64,000 nucleotides of DNA, from contig NC_037599.1 in the NCBI RefSeq assembly GCF_003073045.1, positions 5,034,247 to 5,098,246 on the forward strand. The letters are read 5' to 3'. Within the stretch, counting starts at the first letter, position 1. The number at the start of each line of letters is the position of its first letter. Under the pieces are notes generated by a model. That model saw only the letters and a list, made by a program, of their open reading frames with translations, had not been told where the DNA came from and made no database searches. The translations under genes and the position numbers were made by a program. This document shows positions 24,773 to 39,500 of the stretch, piece after piece. The DNA comes from Pomacea canaliculata (Eukaryota; Mollusca; Gastropoda; Architaenioglossa; Ampullariidae).

Positions 24773-27700
24773 ATGGGATGCGAAGATGAAGTTATCCGCA
24801 TAGGAAAAAAACTTGAAAAGCTTATCAACAGTGATACGTCAGTAAGTCTTAGAAAATATAACATTAGTGCATTATGGATCTGCTCAGTTCAAAATGACGT
24901 TCACAACACACACTACATTTTAGTAACATTGGTTTTACTATGATGATTTATCTCAGTGCATTTGAAATTTATAGAAAAGCTTGTGTTGGCACTAATTTTT
25001 TTTTTTTTGGTAACCGATGACTGTGTCGTATATATTGCATTCAAAACACTTCAGAACTAGTTCAGTTTTACCCTAAAGTGGAAAAATAGTTGCTGTACAT
25101 GGACGTCAAATACAACAATGATGTGGGTATAAAGTCTTATTGTGTCAGCTTCCAAACTACACTTCACTTTTGTCGAATTAGTTGCAGAATTCAATTACTT
25201 AGGTTCGACAAAAAAGTGGAATAGTGAATATTATAAATTATTTTAGCCAATTAAGTCAGTTATAATGCAGACCAGTTCCAAGAACATTGTGCTGTAGTTG
25301 TACAGAAACCTCAGGCTTTAAAGAAAGAAAATAAATTAGGGAACATATAGCTTAAATAAGACTTAGTTGAGAGGAAGTGAAATGTTTTTTGCTTGTCCTT
25401 TTGATAATAAAGACATTGTAAGATATTTTGCATATTTATTTTATTTTCATAACCAATCTTCTAATTTTTATGTCATAAAATATGCTTATGTAATGACTTG
25501 CATTGTGATTTTGTTTGTTTGTTTTTTTGTTATCACACTAGACTTTCTGGCAGATTGTTTAGTGTTAATGAAGTGTAATGCCCTGAATTTCCCTCTGGTA
25601 TAAAAATTTTTTATCTTAAGACTGTACTGGCATAGTTAATATCTATATTTACTGCACCATGTTTTTATCTTTTATGGTGAACTCACTATTATTTACAATT
25701 TCTTCTAAGATCTCTCACTTGAAAATAAAATTGTTTCAGGATCATTCATCTGCACTTGACTTGTTAAAGGCTCTTCGTGATTTAAAAATGACTCTTGATG
25801 TCTTGCAGGTAATTAGAACTATTGACTATTTATTTACATGTATGCAAACTATCACAAATTTTTTTTAAAACTTTTTGATACAGGTACATTTAGATATCAA
25901 AGTTATGGCAGCCTTTGCATAACTTGTCGAAGGGAAATATACAGAAAACGTATAAGGAATGAAAAGTAAAAATTTGGTTTTTGAATGAGCCCCAAAATGT
26001 TAATGCCACCAAAAAAAAAAAAAAAAAAAAAAATTGGTGGCACAGTGGATGCTGATGTACTTGGTTCCAGTGGAATCATTTCATTTTAAATGTTCCAATA
26101 GGTTGTAATTGATTTTTGCAGAATATACATTTTTTGCTACAGTAAAAAGTGTCAGATTAAATATTATTTGCTGTATGTCATTCACTTAGTGTCAGAACAT
26201 TTTAACTGGCTTCTTCTTTTATGTAAATAATACTATTTTACAGAAAACACGAATTGGCATGACTGTAAACAATCTTCGAAAGGCCAGCAACAGTGATGAT
26301 GTGGTCTCCCTTTCTAAAACACTCATCAAAAATTGGAAAAAGCTCCTACCAGGGGGTATTAACAGAAGCATAACAATTTCTTCTCTTCTGAATGATGTCA
26401 GAACAATAAAAGATTAAAACTTGAAGTTTAATTGATTTAAATGATCTTTCAGTCATCTTGAGCATGAGAAGGCAGTAATAAAGTACTCTTTGGAAGTGTG
26501 TATTTTTTCCGACACACACACACGCAAAGGGAAGTAAATCCTGTTGGATTTCTATCAAAATATAAATATTTATCTCCCTTTGTTTATACTGTTTTAGGCA
26601 ACATATTCATGACGTATATTTTTTTCATAGCAAACTGCCTGGATAGAGTTACAAATAGTTTTGTACTAATTTATCATATTGCTTAATTAGAAATATCTTA
26701 ATATAAGTTATTGATTATGCTGTACTCTGTATCATATAAGTGCATGTGAACCACTTGTGCATACTGTGCATTTGTAATATGTAGCAGTGAATACATCTAT
26801 GGAATTAAGACAATAATAGTATAATTTTAACGTAGTGCATATTTGCAGTCTCATTCTTCAGGATTTTAGTAAATTCTTTAGCGCCCTTGTCGTTTACTAG
26901 ATTGCAGTATTTTTAAGTGACAGTATGGGAGTAGCATAGTTCCTATCAATTCCTTACAGGCCAGTGCAAGTGCAAAATTATTTTAAATTGTGTCCATATC
27001 AAGATACCTAGTCCCCAAATATGAGCAAATTTCACTACTCAATTACCAAGATAAAAACATCTTTAAACACTATTATTATCACCTTGTTTGGAAAAGAGAG
27101 ATTAAGACTTCAGGTTCCATGTCACAAGAACAGGCTTGCTGTTATTGCAATGCATACTCCAAAGACCATGGCAGACACTGCACTGGATATTTGAGAGAGT
27201 GGGAGGTTTAATGGAGCTATTCACTTCAGAAATTCTGTCTTTTGGAATGTTCTTTGAAAGGCACGTGTGCTTTGATTTTTTTAATTTTTAGATGGAGGCA
27301 GTCAAGGAGGAATGAGTCGACAGTCATCTACCTCCTCACTTTCTCGAAGCAACAGCTCACAAAGAATGGACGACGGGGGAGAGAGCGGGGATGGAAATTC
27401 TCAACCCCCACTTGGCATGAATGACAGAGATGAGAAGCAAACAGCAGGATCTGTAACAGCATCAGTAACACAGGATGCTGTCAGGTTGAAATGCCGGGAG
27501 CTGCTAGCTGCAGCACTTAAAGCTGGAGGTTGGTTACTGTGAAACAGTATTAGATAAGTATGCACAGGATTATTAGAAGTGATGACATTACTGCATGAAC
27601 AGGTTGTAAACTGTCATATATAGAGTTTTATTTGTCATGTGTGCATGAGAAGAGAGATTATGCATGATGGATTGGGTTTTATCTGAACAAGTGTGTTTCA

Positions 27701-29423
27701 GAAATGGAAGAAGGGGGAGGTGATCCAGAAAAACTAGCAGCCAGCATTGAAGATGGTATCCTTTCAAATGACAGTGATTTAAATTTTAAACATTCATACT
27801 TTCTGCTTGATCCTTTTTTCCCAACAAATCTTAAAATCGTTTATCAGTTTTTAGTGATTTTTGGTCACAATATGGGACTCATAAAGCTTCTTTTTCTAAA
27901 CTTGGTTGTATGCAATTACATATATGTCGACCTCTTGTGAATATATCCTAAATTCTTATTTTTCTGTGTGGCATGTATTTTCTTAACTGCGTGCAGCAAT
28001 ATTTCTTGAATTTAAAAATACAGACATAAAATATAAGAATAGAGTCCGAAGTCGAGTGGCCAATTTGAAAGACTCACGGAACCCACAACTCCGCCAGAAT
28101 GTCCTGATTGGTCTTATCTCCCCAGAAAAGATAGCAGCAATGACAGCTGAGGTAAGCAGTTAGAGAAGAGGCATCACAAATAAATTTGCTGACAGATGGT
28201 GCATTATGCAGATTTCTAACTCTTCAGCACAGTTATCTTTATATGATGTGCAATCAGAAATTTGAAGGCAGTTTCATGATTTTATGTTTTATCATCCTGT
28301 TGTATAAAAGTGTGTATAAAATAATGGACAAGCTTTTGACTTCCCATTGAATGTGAAGAATGAGACTCGGTGCACAAAATCTAATGCGTTTGGCACTAGT
28401 GACTGGGTAAATGGGTGTTGTTTTGCTGAGGATATATTTGTAGATCTTTTTGCATTGTTAATGTACATTGCCTGTTTCTGAATCTGAACTAATGATTTGT
28501 GATTCCATACCTGTAGCAGCTCTATACCTGTACCTGACCTAGTATGTGTGCGTGTTTCTTGTCTACTTCAATGTCAGGAAAAGTTGTAAAACTGTTGAGT
28601 ATAAATTTTGCTGCAAAGATTTTGTCTTTATTGACTACACCAGTTCTGTTCCAAAAAGTGACATTGGCAAGCAATTTGTTGACAGGAGATGGCCAGTGAT
28701 GAGATGAAACAACTCAGAGCAAAGCTGACCAAAGAAGCCATTAATGACCACCAGATGGCCAAGACAGGAGGAACATGCACAGACCTATTTAAGTGTGGTA
28801 AATGTGGCAAGAGTAACTGCACATACAATCAGGTATGCTTTACTGGCAAAAGCCTGAATTGAAATTTTTAAAATTTTTGCATAGTTGTATGTTGTTATTT
28901 GTATTAAAACTGCTGTCATTACTTATTAAAAATGTGAAATTAGGTTAATTAAGATAATGAGACGATGAATTTATCCCCTTGAATGTTATTTTCCTTTGAG
29001 TTTAAAGTACACACCTCTAACAAACTACCATTTTAATACACAACTAGCTTCTCAACTATTTTTATTTTGAATTTTTTTTTAAATCTTACATTTTTATTTT
29101 TTGATAAGAATGGAATGACAGCTGCGTTAATAATTTTTTTTTCAGGTCCAGACAAGAAGTGCAGATGAACCTATGACAACATTTGTTCTTTGTAATATGT
29201 GTGGTCATCGATGGAAGGTGAGAAGTGCAAGCTATTTGAAAGCATGAAAGGTTTTTTTTGTGTGTGTGTGTGAATATGAAAGATCATGCTGATCTATTAA
29301 TAGAGTTATTTTGTCCTGATCTTTGTACCTAAAGATCTCTGCTATGCAGAGACCATAGCTTGAGAGGATTGCACAGTCTGTTTCATTATGTCTTGTCTTC
29401 TATTGTTGTTTCAGTTTTGCTGA
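24773..29423 (+). CDS. TCEA1: Transcription elongation factor TFIIS
   Basis: Nine coding exons: 24773-24841, 25740-25808, 26244-26355, 27292-27528, 27702-27755, 27997-28151, 28686-28832, 29146-29217 and 29415-29423 (stop included). Phases match throughout and give 307 residues; human TCEA1 has 301. The start lies in a strong context (CACCATGG). Residues 1-82 form the LW/TFIIS-N domain, about 85-150 a Ser-rich linker, about 150-262 the Pol II-binding central domain ([27 protein letters not shown]), and 263-307 the zinc ribbon with ligands C269, C272, C297 and C300. The hairpin RSADEPMT carries the invariant Asp288-Glu289 pair that enters the Pol II active site to stimulate transcript cleavage (family knowledge). 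The donor after exon 4 (G|GTTGGT) is weak. The last coding exon adds only Phe-Cys. Which vertebrate paralogue it matches best was not resolved. Confidence 0.97.
26011..26032. repeat. Poly(A) tract in a TCEA intron
   Basis: A run of about 22 adenines in the intron before the exon at 26244. No retrocopy or SINE head was recognised upstream of it. Confidence 0.85.
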
Positions 29424-32400
29424 TGAGTGAATGAACTTCATCATTGTTTACTCCTGGGTTCTTTTAATGAGGCCAGCTGTTTGTGTCAACGCCATCATCA
29501 GTCTGCATGAACATCTTCACAGTGTCACCTCATTGTGCAACAGAAAAAGACTGCAAGCTCTGGAGTTCACTGAATCTCCTTGGTGTTGTACATCGCCAAC
29601 AGGCTAGTGTGATAACTATTGGCAGCAGCATGTTGAATGGAAGCTTGGCAAATAGTCAAGTTTGAGCAGGACAGAAATTGTATGATGGCAGTCACAAAAG
29701 GGCTGAAAACTGTACTGAGACGAGACACGAGAGAGATTAATACTTCTGTTTTAACTGTGAGGTCTTACACATTAATCCGTTGCCAGAAATTTAATTATTT
29801 ATAAAGTCTATAGTTGAAGTTATTGCTATAAAAAATGGTAAATCTTTAGACAGTTTTGCTGCAATATGTGTTGAGAACAGAAAAAATATGCCTTTTAGTC
29901 TAAGATCCAGTGTGTGATCTTTATTCATCACCTGTTTCTACTATTATAAACCGCTGGTTTTCAACACATTTCTTGAAAGTCACCTCTTGAAAACAAGCAT
30001 AATGATGCTAATAAATGTAAAAAAAACTTTTTTTTACATCAAGATTATATATGTCTGATAAATTTGCCCACATTGTGATCATCACATTTTCAAAGTTTCT
30101 TGTCTGCACTCAGTTTACATTTCCAGAAATAGTTCTCTGCACAGGAAATCACAAACCAAAGAGATCATTATGTGTGGCCATACAATTCTGCGGTTCTAGA
30201 AACTTATGAAGGTTTTGCACAAGTTAGTGTAAAAATTGCCATCTTCTATGACGAATTTTCTGGCTGCTTAGTAGTGGTGCGTCTGGTGGTCTTGATATTA
30301 GTTGAGTCCCTTAGGCTTTGTATAGTTAAAGGAAGATGGTCAGTTTGAAAATGTTAAGCTTAAGATTTAAAGAATTACGTCCCTTTGTGAATCGATCCTT
30401 GGACATTGTTTGATGCATACTACAGCACAACTTGGTGTAAGAAGATTTTTGCCACATCTCCGAAGAGTTTTAATAAATTAAACTGCTGCACCATTGTTAA
30501 AGATATGATAGAGTACTGTTTTTATGCTTTCTGCATACATTGTGATAAAATCAGCAATTTTTTTCAGACATTTCACAACACTTCCTTTGAAGAAACTCAT
30601 CCACAGAGGTGCAACACCTGCAGCTTTAAATTTAACCCCACCCTTAGCAAAAAATAAATGTGCTAGGCATAACAATACACTGTGCTTTGTTCATGCTAAT
30701 AGTATTTTTGTGCTGCAGTTGTGCCCCTTAGAGAATGCAACCTTTCTTTAAATGTATGTATTTCTTGCAGCAATAATGTGTTTATGGTTGTGGGCTGCAA
30801 TCTGTTATGAATTTTTCATTTTAGAGGCTGTGCATGAGAAAGATTGAGGGAATACTACATCAATCACTGTTACAGTGCTTTTCCTAATCTCGTATGTTTT
30901 GGGGTTTTTGTTTTTGTTTTTTTTGTTTTTTTATTTTTCCACCCTCTCCTCTGGTAATACCATCTAGATGAAAGTTTGAGGGTTTCTTGTTGGTTTTTAT
31001 GACACTGTCTCACATCAGAGGCTGCTTGTAATGTTATTATGGTTTGGACTGTTGTACACCATGGATAAGATCACTGCCATGATTTCAGAAACTTGTGTTT
31101 GCTGAAATATTCACTCTCTGCAGACTAGTCATGTGAAAGGGAGGCTAAAATGTCATTATAGTCCAGGATTTGTTGCCCCAGTTTTGGTGGGGTGGGTTGT
31201 GTTTTTTTTTTGTTTGTTTGTTTGGTTGTTTTTTTTGTTGTTTGTTTTTTTGTTTTTTTTTGTTTTTTTTTTTTTTTTGGCTTTGATTTGTGGTGGGAGG
31301 GGGGGGAAGACCTAACTCTTGGCAGCTAGTCGGTTCACAAAGGTATTCTTTTGTTTTGTATGTGTTTGTAATAGGATTTCCTTTCATGTAGCTTGTATTT
31401 TTCATTTCTAGGACTTTGACTTGACACCTTCCTTTCTGTGTGGCCACATAATGCAAAATGATTAACAGCACTTTATGGAAATAGCAGTCTATGACACAAA
31501 GAAAATTAATATGTGGGAAGAAATTTATAAATTATTATGTAATAGACCAGTCTGCAAGATCTTAAGAATGACAGAAAATTACAAAGTTCCTCTTTGACTT
31601 TGTTAGAACTTATTGCTTATATTAACTAAAATCTGGCATGATATTGTATATTCTATCTGAAAGATGATTAATGTAGCCTTTGTAGATAGTGCATGGTAGC
31701 AACAATTGTAAAGCCCCTCCTGGCCTAAACAAGAGGGTTAGAGTTAACAGCCTTCTCTCTCAAACTCTAATTGCTCAAGGCATTCACAGTAAGAGTAAAA
31801 AGATTACTTTGGAATATGTTTGCTAATCAAAAATCTTACTGTGTCATGTTAATTCTTATAAATGTTAGCATCTTTGGATTTTTATTAAACTTGCTCCCTT
31901 TTGCTTGGACATGTTAAGAATTATGAAATAAGGCAGTTTTGGATGGTCAGGTTGGAGAATAAAAATGGAAATGCTACTGGCAAATTTTAAGCATGTGTGT
32001 AAATTTCTCTGTGTTGTACCAATGAGAGAAAGTGTGAAGGGGCGAATAATTAACTGTTTTACATACAGTCATCAGCGAAAGCTGCTATCAACCCCTTTCC
32101 TGGGTTCAGCTCTTGTCTCGGGCACGCTGTTCTTTCTCTGCATGATGTGGCATCTGTTTACAGGACTGGCTGCCGTGATATAGCCTTAGTTGCTGGCTCA
32201 ATGTAGAACAATTCCCCCCCCCCCAACTATTATCAAGCCTGCCCTGTACACATAGGGAGTTAAAGAATAGAAAAAGGTTTGAAAAGCAATGAAAGATGAC
32301 TAGAAGATTCCTGAAAATGTGAATTGAGAACTAAACATGTTTGTGTTGAAATTTAACTTGATGAATTGACCACACCCATTTACTACCAGTATCATCAGAT

Positions 32401-33060
32401 AAGACTTGATGAAATTGAATTTACTTAAAATTTGTGTCTGACAACAGATCCAAACAAACTGCTGGTCTACACGGAGGTGGCACCTCGTGATTCACACATC
32501 ATCGAAGGCCATAGCACAGAAGAGATCAGAGGCTCCTTTGGGCGTGAGGGGAGGTGCAAAAGGCTGGGCAGCTTCGTGCATGTACAGACTATGGCTGCAG
32601 CAAGGTAGTTTTCGTGCGTATAGGCTTGGCCAAGCGGGTGTGGGAGATGCTGGAGCTGTCATTTTAACATTGTGCCAGACCCTAAACTGACTTGTCACCT
32701 TCTCTGCAGTGTTGCCACATATTGTAATGTCATGCGGTGGCCCTAACGAGCCTGAAAGTGAAACGCCATTTAGATATTCCCCCAAATTCACAGATAATCA
32801 ACTAAACATATTTCATGATGAGCATGATCTCCTTGTTGTACAAAGCTCACTCGGCTGTCAGAAGAAGCAGCGGTGACTGGCCTGACAATCAGCATCAAGA
32901 TGGACGTTATTTCAAGTCGACAACAAGCAAGAAGCCCCACTTCAACTACATGGGGAATGTATTAAAAACCGTGTGCTCACTCACCTTCAGCGTTGATGTA
33001 AAGATAACCTGAACTTAAAATATATCAAGGTTTCAAAAAAAATCAGATAATGTTATGCAA
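29424..33060 (+). other. TCEA 3' UTR and convergent gap to the RIM gene
   Basis: No further gene is recognisable on either strand. Plus-strand AATAAA signals near 30009 and 30652 could end the TCEA transcript. A T-rich G/T tract covers 31200-31280. Open frames such as 32487-32690 and its antisense show no known family. Confidence 0.5.
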
Positions 33061-33570
33061 CACTTTTATTTTTATAAGAAAGATGTCACATTGCAGTGAC
33101 AAAAGTTACTTGAAAAGCAACATCAATGTCTTTTTTGTTCAACAACATAATAATCCCCAATTTTGTTCAAGTTTTGTGAAGATCTTGAATGTGCTACATT
33201 TCTCTTGAATCATCTAGATAAGAAATTCAGCACATACACAAAGTTGAAACAAGGCAGCTATGTACAGCTTATTTGCTGCCGAGGTTTAGTCGTAAAACCA
33301 GAGTCTACAAGACCTAGCTTCGTCTGGCGGTAAGCCACGCCCGTGTGGACACAGCTATGTATGTACACGATTATTTTAGCAGCATAAATGGGAACCGCCA
33401 GAACTCATGCTTAATTTAAATAATTTTCTGTTTCGTTACTTAAGTCTTCTTTTTTTCCCCGCAGTTATCGCAGCTTTTATTCTCTTTTATCGTTCATCCT
33501 TGCTCTAGCTTATTGATGGTGTTACCAATGGAGTGTTGGCCTCTCGCTTCTCATTGGCAGGCTATGTTCA

Positions 33571-36500
33571 TCACCACTGGCTGAGAGAATCTGTGGAGCC
33601 GAGGTCAGTGCTGTTAACCGGAAACAGTTTATACCATGTCATGGTGTGCGTGCTTAAATCCAGTGCGTCCAGGCGTACCACTGCTTCTCCCAGGCTCTGC
33701 TTTCGCTCGAAATTTCGCGGCCGCTCCCATACGACGATCTAGAAAGATGTTAAGTGAGACATTAGCACAGGTCCTTTTGGTCTCATTGCAGGACATCGCT
33801 GTCCACTCACATCTCTCACACACGCACACGCACACGCACGCCGAGCGCTCGATCTGAGCACAAATGATGCTAGGGTCGTGACAGAAAACTTAAATTGTTT
33901 GCCTCTGTAACACTAGCCTTCTGTGAATAGCGAGCCACGTACCCGCATGTGTCGCCCGTGGACATTGCAAGCTGAGTACTTGATCTTCCGCCGGAAGACT
34001 GGGTCAGTGGTCGCCTTTACCACGTGTGTCTTCTTCTTCTGAATCGTTTTCTGGCCCTCCACCAAGTAGGTCTTGACATAAGTGTCTGCGGCGGCATAGG
34101 AAAGGATGGGGTGTAGGTGGGTACACGTACAAAACATATTATTTAGAAAGGTCGCTGATCTCGGTTTCCATTGTAATAACATCCTCTAGAGGTCAGAGTT
34201 CACACAATATGCCTATTGCCACTGTTTTATTATGTTTCTTAGACCACCTCACCTCCACACCATTAACGCGATCTGTTCATTAATATCACAGAAGATTATG
34301 AGATAATCCTCATAAGTAAACAAAAACTATAAAACAACTAGGCATAATCTTTTGTTGGTACGCCGTTTTGAATCTCAATGGACAAAGTAGTGAGGTGTTT
34401 CAGCTGGTAAGCTGTCAAAGAAAGAATAGAAAAAGTGGTCTAGACAACCTCTACGAAGAGAACAAGCTTTAAAAAAAAGCTGACCTGGCAGAGGGATGTT
34501 GCCAGGTCGCTGAAGACCTTTCACGCAGATGATGTCTACCTCCAATTGTCCTTTCGACACGTTGAATCCTACTTTGATGTCCCCGCAGACCAGTGTTTCT
34601 GCAACAGACAAAGTTTTATTACTACTATGAACGTCGATGTATGGATACGAACGTGAGCACGTGAGTCATCGTGCATGCTACTTCTAATGGCATCTAAATT
34701 GTGTGCACCATGATTGTCGCTGCTGCCAAAATAATGGTTGAAACAGTATCAGATTATCAGGACCAGCAATTCTACTTCGTTTTCTGTCCGTGTCAAACAC
34801 AACACCGAGCTGCTGCTAGGTTTGGACCGGAAATGACGCCACTAACCGTTGGATGGCCGCGGAGGAACCTGACCAGGACCAAGAATGGATGTAATGTCGT
34901 CTCCCTCTGGAGCTGGCCTATCTGGTGTTATTGGCGTTGGACTGAAAGAAAAGGTCGAAAGTTACAACATTCGAATCTTGGTGCTTATAATAATTTGTGT
35001 CAGTCTGTCAGAAGCAAGCTGTTTTCCACGACTCTACATGCAGACGCGAGTTATGCGGCTGTGTGCAGCAGTAAACAAGTCGAATAGGTTACAGTAAAGA
35101 GAGTTAAATGTAATTGCTTTATTGTTTTAAAAAGCGACTACCACTACTTTGTAACCGAGGTCCTAACAAGTTGATCAGTCGCCGTCACAATTCTTCAAGA
35201 GTGCGTGTTATATTGCCACTGAGGGTGCACAGCCTTGTTTCGGGAGGAACCGAAGCCATTCTAAGCTAATTACTTTTCCTGGATCACTGCCCGGAAAATC
35301 AATGCCATAATTTGGCAAGTTGGAGCCAAAAGAGTTAACTTGGCCGCGCGTCTGAAACATACGGACGGAGCAATCTAGTCGTGGGATACGAAACGATATC
35401 GATTGAAGAGCAGACCTGGAAGTCTAATCTAATGACTTACATCGCCTTTATTCTCAACACTATTCTTTAACTTCGGCTTTCAAGAAAAATGTTGTTATAT
35501 GTTGCGACTGTATTTTGAGGCAAGGTTCTTAGAGCTCCGTTATTTTTCGGAGAATATCGGATATTTTCATATGTATGCGTATGGTAGGCGATGCAGATGA
35601 GATGTCTTCAAATGCTTTTAACAGAAAAGTGACATCTCACGATTTTAAAAGATAGATGGCCACGAGAACACTAGTCCCATGGGATGAGTACCTGTAAAGA
35701 TCCTCGTCGCTGCTGTCGTCGGACAGAAAGAAGGAGGAAGAACTATTGGCGCGACTGAGCGGGCGGGGTGGTGCCAACAAATCCATTGTGTCTGTAAACA
35801 GTCAATCGTACACAAGGAATTAAGTGAAAAGGGTTTAGTTAAAACAACTTCATGCCTTTCATGAACGAGAAAAGAAAATGTAGACAGCAAAGTGCGCGCG
35901 TGTAGGAGAGAGGGATCGATGTGAGACACGAAAAAAAAAAAGTATAAGACGTTAGAAAGTTATGGCGATTTTTTTTTCTGCTTTAATGTACATTATGTGC
36001 TACGCAAATGTGACAAAAGCCTTAGGACTAAAGCTTAAATATGGCCGAATGTTTGACCAACTGTGACGAAGTTTTTACATGAGGGCTATAAAAAATCTTG
36101 GTAAAATGTTTGTCCATATTTGTCCGATTAAGAATGACATTTAGAGCCCACCCCCACGCATACACGAATTATTTGCATCTGTAACTAATGAAATATATCA
36201 TTAGAAAAGAGGACAGTGTCATGAATGTTTTGTAAAAGAAAGAAGAGCTGGAAACGGCTGTTCACGCACATGACGTCCGTCTTTGCACACCAGGGCTCGT
36301 GTCCGCCATGTTGCCGTCTGTCGCGGACTGCTGGCGAGCCACATCCCCTGGAGAACTTTCATCTGACCCTGGAGAGAAAAAGGTCAGGGGGTCAGCGTCG
36401 TCGAAATTGAATTATGACATCCCTGCAAAATCCAAGGCTTGTTTTTAAAGTACAGCTGATATCGATTGTTCATACTTTCGAAAACGAGAATGGATTACTT

Positions 36501-39500
36501 TTTCCCCTGATCCGTTCTCACTTTTTTTGGGGGGGGGTTTCTTCTTTACAAACGATGGAACTAGAGTTTCGTCCAATCAGAATTAGCACAGAGAGAGAGA
36601 GAGATTACAGACAGAATATTAGAATAGGTTATGTTTTTCTGTGAGTTTTTGTGTTTGCTTTCAAGAACGCATAATGCTCCGCTGCTCGTTTAAGGACGCG
36701 GAGTAATATCGGGAATGAGGCGTGTGTTTTCGAGAAGATCTGCATGATATCTGAGTCATTCCCTTCTATGCTTATCATAAATACATATATATTTTCTGTG
36801 CCATATTAACTGAGCTGACAGGAGGCTTTTCCTATCACACATCATCGACTTCATTAACCCCGCAAACAGATGATAGTTTACCATTGATTCATTAGCATAC
36901 AGCCATACACCATGCATGACGCACCCGCGTTAGTCTGCTACAGCACCTGTGTGTCAGCTGGTGCCCTCTACCAGCTATACTACATCAGAGATCTCTGACT
37001 GTGTTAACGTACAACAACGCTCCATGGTCGCTACCCTGATTGAAAGTCGGGTACTTACCACCTTCTTTGCGGTCGGAGAGAGACAAGGAGTTGGATACGC
37101 GGGACATGCGGCTCTTCGCTCGGCGTCTTGTCGTTTTCGCTCCTTTGGCGGCATCTGTCTGTGCTGCACGTGCAAAAGGGAAAAAAGAAAAGAGATGAAG
37201 GACAAGATATAGGACTGCAATGCAAGTGCGAGAGTGAGCATGAACAACAGAACGAACAAAAACCCAAACAAGTTGATGGTAATATCGTCAGATGCGCCAA
37301 AGACCACTGAGGTCTAAAAGAATGATGATGATCATGATGACGATGATGATGATGATGATGATGGAAAGCGATGTGGCAGTACCATTTGTCAAGTGGAAGG
37401 CTGAATGACACGTAGTTGTTGGCGAAGAGCCCCGCCCTGTAAAAATAAAAAAAACAAAACATGTGCAGTCAGCAGAACTGTTGAAGATACTGATTTGATA
37501 TTGAAAATATCGTTCATAAGTAAATATATTGAATACATGTATCTCGCTACATTTGTATCCCCCTTCAAACACGAATCCAGACCTACCCGAGTTGGTTCCT
37601 CCTTGCGACGAGTCACGTGACGGGTCTTGCGCCTCAAGGCTGCGCGCGACGTCGCTTGCGTCATAGAAGGAGCTGGAGCGCGAGCTGGCGGGAGAGTTAA
37701 TGGCTGTCAGGCACCGTGGACGAGGCAAAGGCGGCGAGTTGTCGTCGTGGTCGTGAAGGCTGCACCAGGTGGCGTTCGAGTAGCGCGGAAGATCCCGGAG
37801 GTCAAGGAGAACCTCCCCGAGAAACACGTCCCCCCTCTCTTCCCGACTCCACAAAGTGAGTTCGAGGCATCGAGCCACAAGCTGCACGACATAAGAGAAA
37901 GACATCGTACCACGCTTCCCGGAAAATAAAACATGGTCTTAAATTAATTTTTGCTCCAAAAGAGGTATTAGGGCTTATTTTCGGGGAATGTTTTATTAAG
38001 TACGAACATTTACATTTATTCTGATACCGTCATGCCATTTCTTTTAAAGGGGAGGTAACCGTTCTATGGGTGAAGACGAAGGGTTGGGCAGCACTGTCCA
38101 CTCTAATAAAACCTAGATACAGCGCATATTTCCTTAGATGACACTCGCAGACGATTACATGAGCCTTCAATCTAATCAGAACAAATTTATGCTGGATTAA
38201 AACGAACCTCCCGGCACAAAGTGCAATCCCATAAAAGTATGTCATCAAACCCGGCAACAAACCTCCGTAATGGTGAAGCAGTCGTAGACAAAAGTTTGCT
38301 CCCACTTCGGGTGGCACGTGTTACCGTAAATCTCAGTTTTCAGGGTTTCTCTTGACCTGCGAACATTTTAGAATATTTTCGGCATGAATGATCACAACAA
38401 AACGATAGTGACTACAAGCACAGCTCGTGAAGCCATATTGCAGAACCGAAATATAAAACATGACCTGGAGGAGTTGGGACAGGATGACATTGGAAACGTT
38501 CACTGTTTTACTTTTCGTGTTCCTGTTTTGTTTTTCCCTTTTCAGTCAAGCAGTCATTCTTTCGTTCATTTTTTCTCGCTCTTTCCTGCCTTCGCACTCA
38601 CCCATTTTCCGGCAGGAGACGTAAGAGTACGAAGGGTGATGGCAAGTGCTGACGCGCTCCCTCTGGCTCCGCCCTCCCACACGTGGTGCTGTTATGCTCC
38701 GCCCTGGTGCGCATGTGCTCTGTAGCCAGCTCTTCCGCCACGTTGTGGGCGTTACGACGTTTTTCTGCAGGCCCCGCCTCCGGTAAACTAAGGTCTCGTG
38801 CCATTGTGACATTGACATACAAGATGGACGTTGGAGGATCGTACTCCACAGAGAAATACAGTTCTCCGTTCATGTGACGTGATTCACGACCTATTTCTGC
38901 CTGATCAAATCAGAAAAAAAAAGAACTTACGGACAAGAATTCGAAGCGATGATATGTATTGCAAGAAGACAGAAGGTGGGGAAACAATGAGAAAAACTGT
39001 ATCCTAAACAGAGCCATGATTAACATCCTGGGCTTCTTCTTTAGCGAGCGCCACCACACACACACACACGATAGAGAGAGGATGTGAGACTACACCTATA
39101 TAAACACCATCTACACACCGGAGTTCTGGGCAACAGACGTCGCTTCATGGTGATGCCAGCAGTAGGCGAGTCTGAGGGGTGGTTGAGGGAGTGGGTGGGA
39201 CTGTCTGAGGAAGGTATGACAACAAACGGCGAGCTGGAGCGACTACTGCACACCTCCATGTCGGAGTTTCGGCTGCAGCTTCTGGAACTAACAACCACAC
39301 AGCAGATGATGAAATACAGCTTCAATGGACTCTACACATTCTTTTTAGGTTCTGATATGGCCTTCCTTCGTTTCACTAGTCTGTTATTTTTTGTCTCTCT
39401 CGCTAAAGTAAAACACAGATTTCTCGCTCTGCGTTTTAAATAACCTCACATTTAAATTTTTCCGATAAATATGTCCGTTTGTGCTGGAATTTTTTGAAGG

